Source: an uncultured Gammaproteobacteria bacterium (GTDB lineage Bacteria > Pseudomonadota > Gammaproteobacteria > Arenicellales > JAANXG01). From it: a stretch of 64,000 nt of DNA. The notes beneath the pieces were generated by a model. The model made no database searches. It was not told where the DNA came from and saw only the letters and a list, made by a program, of their open reading frames with translations. The position numbers and the translations under genes are program-made. The stretch lies in contig CAMYKW010000001.1 in the NCBI GenBank assembly GCA_947259175.1, positions 107,568 to 171,567 on the forward strand, written 5' to 3'. This document shows positions 59,808 through 64,000 of this stretch, in pieces (the stretch's first letter is position 1; each line of letters starts with the position of its first letter).

Positions 59808-60314
59808 TTAGTTGCGTGAGGGGAACAACCCCTGCAGGGCGATGCAGAAATTCACGGTGATGAAAGGCTGCATGTTGTTGTGGCCCGTATTAGTACCCGC
59901 ATTTCCCACCGCATTCGCATTCATGTTGACGGTCTTGGATCCGGACAGCGCATGGTAGATGGGAAGCACCGCCTGCCCGTAGCGCCTGCCGGTAGCCTGG
60001 TTGGAATCGGCGGCGTCGCCGTATCCCTGCAATTGGTGGGTGTGGTTGGGGATCTCACCGATGAGCAGCGTGTGATTCTCCTCGCCACTCTTCTGACCCA
60101 GCGCATGACTGTTTCCTTCATGCATGCAGGCGCGGCCGCGCAAGTCGGGCAACGCAAACGAGGTTCGTCCATCTCCGCCATAGGTCGTCCCCAACAGCGA
60201 ATAAAGCGACTGATTCTGATTGATCGGCAGGATCTCGCCATCACACTGGGCCCAGCCGCGGGGTGCAAAATTGAAGCCGAAAAGCCGTACCTCGGCCAGG
60301 AAGGGTTCAGACAT
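59808..60314 (-). CDS. Phage tail collar-domain / MdpB-like protein 3
   Basis: EPFLAEVRLFGFNFAPRGWAQCDGEILPINQNQSLYSLLGTTYGGDGRTSFALPDLRGRACMHEG. Confidence 0.93.
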   Translation of the reverse strand: MSEPFLAEVRLFGFNFAPRGWAQCDGEILPINQNQSLYSLLGTTYGGDGRTSFALPDLRGRACMHEGNSHALGQKSGEENHTLLIGEIPNHTHQLQGYGDAADSNQATGRRYGQAVLPIYHALSGSKTVNMNANAVGNAGTNTGHNNMQPFITVNFCIALQGLFPSRN

Positions 60315-60372
60315 GTGTTGGTCTCCTTATGTCACGAATGGTGATATCGGGATTTGTCTGTGTCATTGTCCC

Positions 60373-63300
60373 TTAATGACTCGGCAACGTCGTGGTGCAG
60401 GTGGCGTTGAAGGAAATCGGATTCGACGACGCGTTCAATATCGCTGTGGCGCCGTTGTTGGCCGTTGCCAAGGCAGCCAGCGACGCCTGGGTGATCGAGA
60501 TCGCTGAGGAATTTCTCTCGTCCAGCTCGATCGTTCCCGGCGATCCTGCAGCCCCGTCGTCGTTACCGGTGATGTCGGCACAGGCGCTGGCCGAATCACG
60601 AGTCGCCAGTTCGATCGCGCCGTCACCGATGCCGGTGAACGCATTGTTGGTAACATCCAGATTCAATGTCGGACTTTGGCTAGCGTCATCATCGAAGAAG
60701 AAGCGAATGCCCTCGGAATCCGTATTGGAAATCGAGTTGTTATCGATCGTGATGTTGTAGGTGCCGTCGTTATCGCCGACGGCAAACTGAATGCCGTCGT
60801 CACCACCATTGTCGCCTCCGCCCGGGACGGGATTGGTGATCGTGTTGTTCTGGATCAGCAGGGTCATCGTCTCGGCAATGGCGGCGTCGACGCCAACATC
60901 GCTGACAACGATGCCGTCGCTAACGGCGAAACCAAACGGGTCAACACCACCATTGATCGTATTGCCGTGGGTCAACAGCGGTCCGCCGATGCGTCCTGAA
61001 ATGTTACCGCCGCCGGTAGTAGGCGCGACGATGATGCCGTCACCAGGCAGATCGTTTTGCGTATTGCCTTGAATATCAAACGTCAGCGTCGCGGCGTCGG
61101 TCACCAGCATATGGAACGAGCCGCCGTTGGGGTTGTTGTCGGCGCCGCCCGGGTCGGTGACCGTATTACCGATCACATCGGCGTTGTTGGTTCCCGAGCC
61201 GCCAGCCTCGAAGCGGACGGCATCCGATTCGACGTCATCGAACAGGCTGCCGGTGACGTTCACGTCCGCGCCGGCCGTCCCCTCGGTCTCGACGACGATC
61301 GCCTGGCCCATTGAAGGCCCACCAGGCGCTACGGTGAAATCAGCGCCGTCAACGAAGTCGGATCCATTGATGACGTCAAAATCCAGCGTCCCGGCATTGT
61401 TGAAAATATTGACGCCGGTGTCGAAGTAGCGCGTCAAGTCAACGTTGTCGAGTGTGAAGCTGCCGCTGATGTTATTGGCCGCGGGGGTATCGAACGCAAA
61501 CGCGTCCTCGCCCGTCGCGTCGCCGATATCCTCAAAGATACTGTCGTTGACCGTCAAATTGACGACCCCGGTGCCGAATACGCCGTGCCGGCCGGTATTG
61601 TCGACCAACATTTGATTGAGCTCGATGTCCTGCGTATCGGTCAGCGAGATGCCGTCGCCGGTGGTGTTCTGAATCGTGCCGCCGGAGTTGTTCTGGGTTC
61701 CCCCGCCGTCGCCGCTGACCGTCAGCCCGCCACTGCTGCCCGTCGTATCCAACACGATGCCATTCGTCGCCCCGTTGGCCGAGATGCTCTCAAACGTCAA
61801 GCCGCTGCCGCCGATGGTGGTGTTGGTGACATCCAATGCGGTGCCGGTGCCCGAGCTGATCGAATTGTTCGCCCCGGTGACATTCAACGTGCCGCCGCCG
61901 TCCGCGAGGATGCCATCGCCGCTTGCCGTCGTGACGTCCATGTCGCCACCGGTGAAGTTGAACGTCGCGTTGGTGTTGGAGCCGCTCAAATCGATACCCC
62001 GATTGGCGCCCGTACTGGTGATGTCGATGTCGCTGCCGCTGAAGGTAAACGTTGCCGAACCGCCGTTATTGGTGCCGCCCACGCGGATGCCGGTGCCGCC
62101 GGCATTGTGGCTCAGTGTCCCCGAGTGCGTGAAGCTGCCGCCGGTCCGTTCGAAGATGAAGATCGCATCGCCCGCGGTGTTGCTGATGTTCGCACCAATG
62201 TTGATCGTGGCGTCTCCGCCGGTGCCATTCGTAGCAGTGCCGATTTCGATCGCCCGGTCCGCAGCGCCGGCGATCGTGCCCGCGGTGATCGTCAGTGAGC
62301 CGCTCACGGAGTCGAGCTCGATACCGTCCGCGGAGCTGCTGCTCGACGAGACTTCGTCGAAGGTGGCGTTCAGCGTACCGGTGTCGAGATCCAGGGCCTG
62401 ACCGCTGCCGCTGATTGTCACGTCGCTGACAGTCAAGGTTCCGAAGCTCGTGCCGACGATCCCCGTGCCCGTGCCGGTGTTGCCGATGTCGACGCCGCGG
62501 ATGATATTGCTGCTGGCGAGGCTGATGCCGGTGGCGTTCGTGCTGGCGATCGCCGGCGCGGTGCCGCCCACAGTGGGCAGCGTGCGGGAGTCGGTGGGCT
62601 CGGTGACACCGAGCAGCGCGGCGGTGGTGCCCGTCGCGCCTTCGCCGATGACGACCGAGATATTGTTCAGGTTCAGCGGGCCAGTGTAGCTGCCCGCGGC
62701 AATGAAGACCTCCTGGTTACTGGTAGCGGCAGAGACGTTGTAGCCGGCAATCGAATTGAAGGGATCACTGAGCGTGCCGACGTTGCCCGCGCCGCTGGGC
62801 GTGCTGTCGATGAACCAGATCACGTCGGTGCCGAATTGCAGGGTAACCGTCGCGGTATCGACACCGTCGGCCTCGTAAGTGAACGAGTCGTTAGTGAAGT
62901 CACCGGCAGGAGGTTCGTAGAGGAAGCTGCCGTTGGCCTGCACGGTGACGGTGCCGCTGTTGGTGGTCGCCGTGGCGATGCCGACATTGCCGGCTGCGCC
63001 ATTCACTTCGGTCACCGCCGAGGCACCATTGAGGTCATTGCTCAATACCCCGTTGCCCGCGGGAACGTTTAGGCCGACGTTGCCGATGATGCCCGGGTAG
63101 CTGTCATCCACGGCATCGACCGGCGGAGCGTCGTCATCGGTAATAATGACCGTATGCGTCGTCTGCGCGCCGAGGGCCGCGGGTCCGCCGGGATTCTGCA
63201 CCTGAAGGTTCACCGTCTCGCCAGTTCCCTCGTCATTCAGGTCGTCGATCGGGCTCAGGATTGCACTCATTACGGCTCCCGAAACGGTACCGGCGGGGAA

Positions 63301-64000
63301 CGTCAGTGTCTGCGTGCCGATAGCGGTGTAGTCGCTGCCGCTGGTGGCTGAGCCGCCGCCGGCATCGACCACATCCACGGTGACCGGTGTGCCCAGGGAT
63401 GCGGCGGCAAAAGTGATCCGGACATTGACGTTAAGAGAAGTGGATTCATTCGCAGTGGCGCTGCTTGCAAGCTGGAATTGCACGCTGGCGCTGCTTTCAT
63501 CGTCGAGGATGTTGGCGGTGGCCGAGGCGGTACCGATGCTGACCGCCGGATCGCTCGGGTTAGAGATGGTGGCGTCGATGGTCTCGGTGCCTTCCAGCAA
63601 GAGGTCGTCGTTGACCACAACGCTCAAGGTGCCGGTGCTGGCGCCGTCGGCGATGCTGATCTGCGGCGTCCCGATGGCCGTGTAGTCGCTGCCGGAGGTG
63701 GCCGTGCCCGTTCCATCATCGACCAGATCGACGGTGATCGCGCTGCCGGTGTCGTTGGTCTTGCTCAGCGTGGCCGTGTACACCGCATTGAGCGGGCCGT
63801 TCTCGTCGCCGTCGGTGGTCGCCGACAGATCGACGGTCGCCGTGTCATTGTCGAGGATGTTGGCGGTAGCCGAGGCGGTGCCGATGCTGACCGCCGGATT
63901 GCTCGGATTGGAGATCGTGGCGTCGATGGTCTCGGTGCCTTCCAGCAAGGCGTCGTCGATGACGGCAACGCTCAAGGTGCCGGTGCTGGCGCCGTCGGCG
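60373..64000 (-). CDS. Giant Calx-beta / parallel beta-helix repeat surface protein (partial; N-terminus beyond window)
   Basis: Repeated Calx-beta units (GTETIDATISNPSNPAVSIGTASATANILDND...), then beta-helix-like Asn/Gly/Thr-rich region, Cys-containing C-terminus CTTTLPSH. Confidence 0.88.
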   Translation of the reverse strand, partial: ADGASTGTLSVAVIDDALLEGTETIDATISNPSNPAVSIGTASATANILDNDTATVDLSATTDGDENGPLNAVYTATLSKTNDTGSAITVDLVDDGTGTATSGSDYTAIGTPQISIADGASTGTLSVVVNDDLLLEGTETIDATISNPSDPAVSIGTASATANILDDESSASVQFQLASSATANESTSLNVNVRITFAAASLGTPVTVDVVDAGGGSATSGSDYTAIGTQTLTFPAGTVSGAVMSAILSPIDDLNDEGTGETVNLQVQNPGGPAALGAQTTHTVIITDDDAPPVDAVDDSYPGIIGNVGLNVPAGNGVLSNDLNGASAVTEVNGAAGNVGIATATTNSGTVTVQANGSFLYEPPAGDFTNDSFTYEADGVDTATVTLQFGTDVIWFIDSTPSGAGNVGTLSDPFNSIAGYNVSAATSNQEVFIAAGSYTGPLNLNNISVVIGEGATGTTAALLGVTEPTDSRTLPTVGGTAPAIASTNATGISLASSNIIRGVDIGNTGTGTGIVGTSFGTLTVSDVTISGSGQALDLDTGTLNATFDEVSSSSSSADGIELDSVSGSLTITAGTIAGAADRAIEIGTATNGTGGDATINIGANISNTAGDAIFIFERTGGSFTHSGTLSHNAGGTGIRVGGTNNGGSATFTFSGSDIDITSTGANRGIDLSGSNTNATFNFTGGDMDVTTASGDGILADGGGTLNVTGANNSISSGTGTALDVTNTTIGGSGLTFESISANGATNGIVLDTTGSSGGLTVSGDGGGTQNNSGGTIQNTTGDGISLTDTQDIELNQMLVDNTGRHGVFGTGVVNLTVNDSIFEDIGDATGEDAFAFDTPAANNISGSFTLDNVDLTRYFDTGVNIFNNAGTLDFDVINGSDFVDGADFTVAPGGPSMGQAIVVETEGTAGADVNVTGSLFDDVESDAVRFEAGGSGTNNADVIGNTVTDPGGADNNPNGGSFHMLVTDAATLTFDIQGNTQNDLPGDGIIVAPTTGGGNISGRIGGPLLTHGNTINGGVDPFGFAVSDGIVVSDVGVDAAIAETMTLLIQNNTITNPVPGGGDNGGDDGIQFAVGDNDGTYNITIDNNSISNTDSEGIRFFFDDDASQSPTLNLDVTNNAFTGIGDGAIELATRDSASACADITGNDDGAAGSPGTIELDERNSSAISITQASLAALATANNGATAILNASSNPISFNATCTTTLPSH
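63503..64000 (-). repeat. Coding tandem repeat, period about 348 nt (116 aa, Calx-beta)
   Basis: TCGAGGATGTTGGCGGT... recurs at 63503 and 63851 with high nucleotide similarity; continues to the window edge. Confidence 0.8.

Noticed and set aside
58705-60314. Prophage call from the tail-collar domains
   Set aside because: No capsid, portal, terminase, sheath, baseplate, lysis or integrase genes nearby; collar proteins of this type also occur outside prophages. The region beyond 64000 is unseen.
61585-62401. Plus-strand ORFs within the giant repeat gene
   Set aside because: Antisense to a repetitive GC-rich coding sequence; no domain signal.

Overview
High-GC gammaproteobacterial chromosome window (identity inferred from gene content and order). 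Most of it is conserved housekeeping DNA: hldD/hldE kinase/ugd; comEA-lapB-lapA-ihfB-rpsA-cmk-aroA-tyrA-hisC-pheA-serA-serC-gyrA; a cysC/aminotransferase/UDP-sugar dehydrogenase trio; mtnA/mtaD/ubiG/gph/yciK/rsd; rluB-scpB-scpA-trpS-yciO-folK-pcnB; a tRNA-Glu(CTC); cnoX, xerD, rplS-trmD-rimM-rpsP, ffh, tsaB/yoaA, rfbD/rfbC. From about 50 kb the window becomes accessory. Best finds: (1) a c-di-GMP-I (GEMM-I) riboswitch on the minus strand at about 50985-51068, with an apparent compensatory 21:46 base-pair swap, upstream of a small lipoprotein gene and directly downstream of a GGDEF+PilZ gene, i.e. a possible compact c-di-GMP circuit; (2) a cluster of three tandem tail-collar (MdpB-like) proteins, two DUF6916-like proteins (one with a Tat signal), a GNAT and a very large Calx-beta/beta-helix protein that runs off the window end; (3) an intergenic module with FNR-like and CRP-like boxes, a promoter-like spacing and an intrinsic terminator (candidate sRNA or 27-codon small ORF); (4) three back-to-back hairpins at 55949-56043; (5) several dispersed palindromic repeats. 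No CRISPR array, rRNA or transposase was seen. All calls were made by eye from sequence and family knowledge; no search was run.
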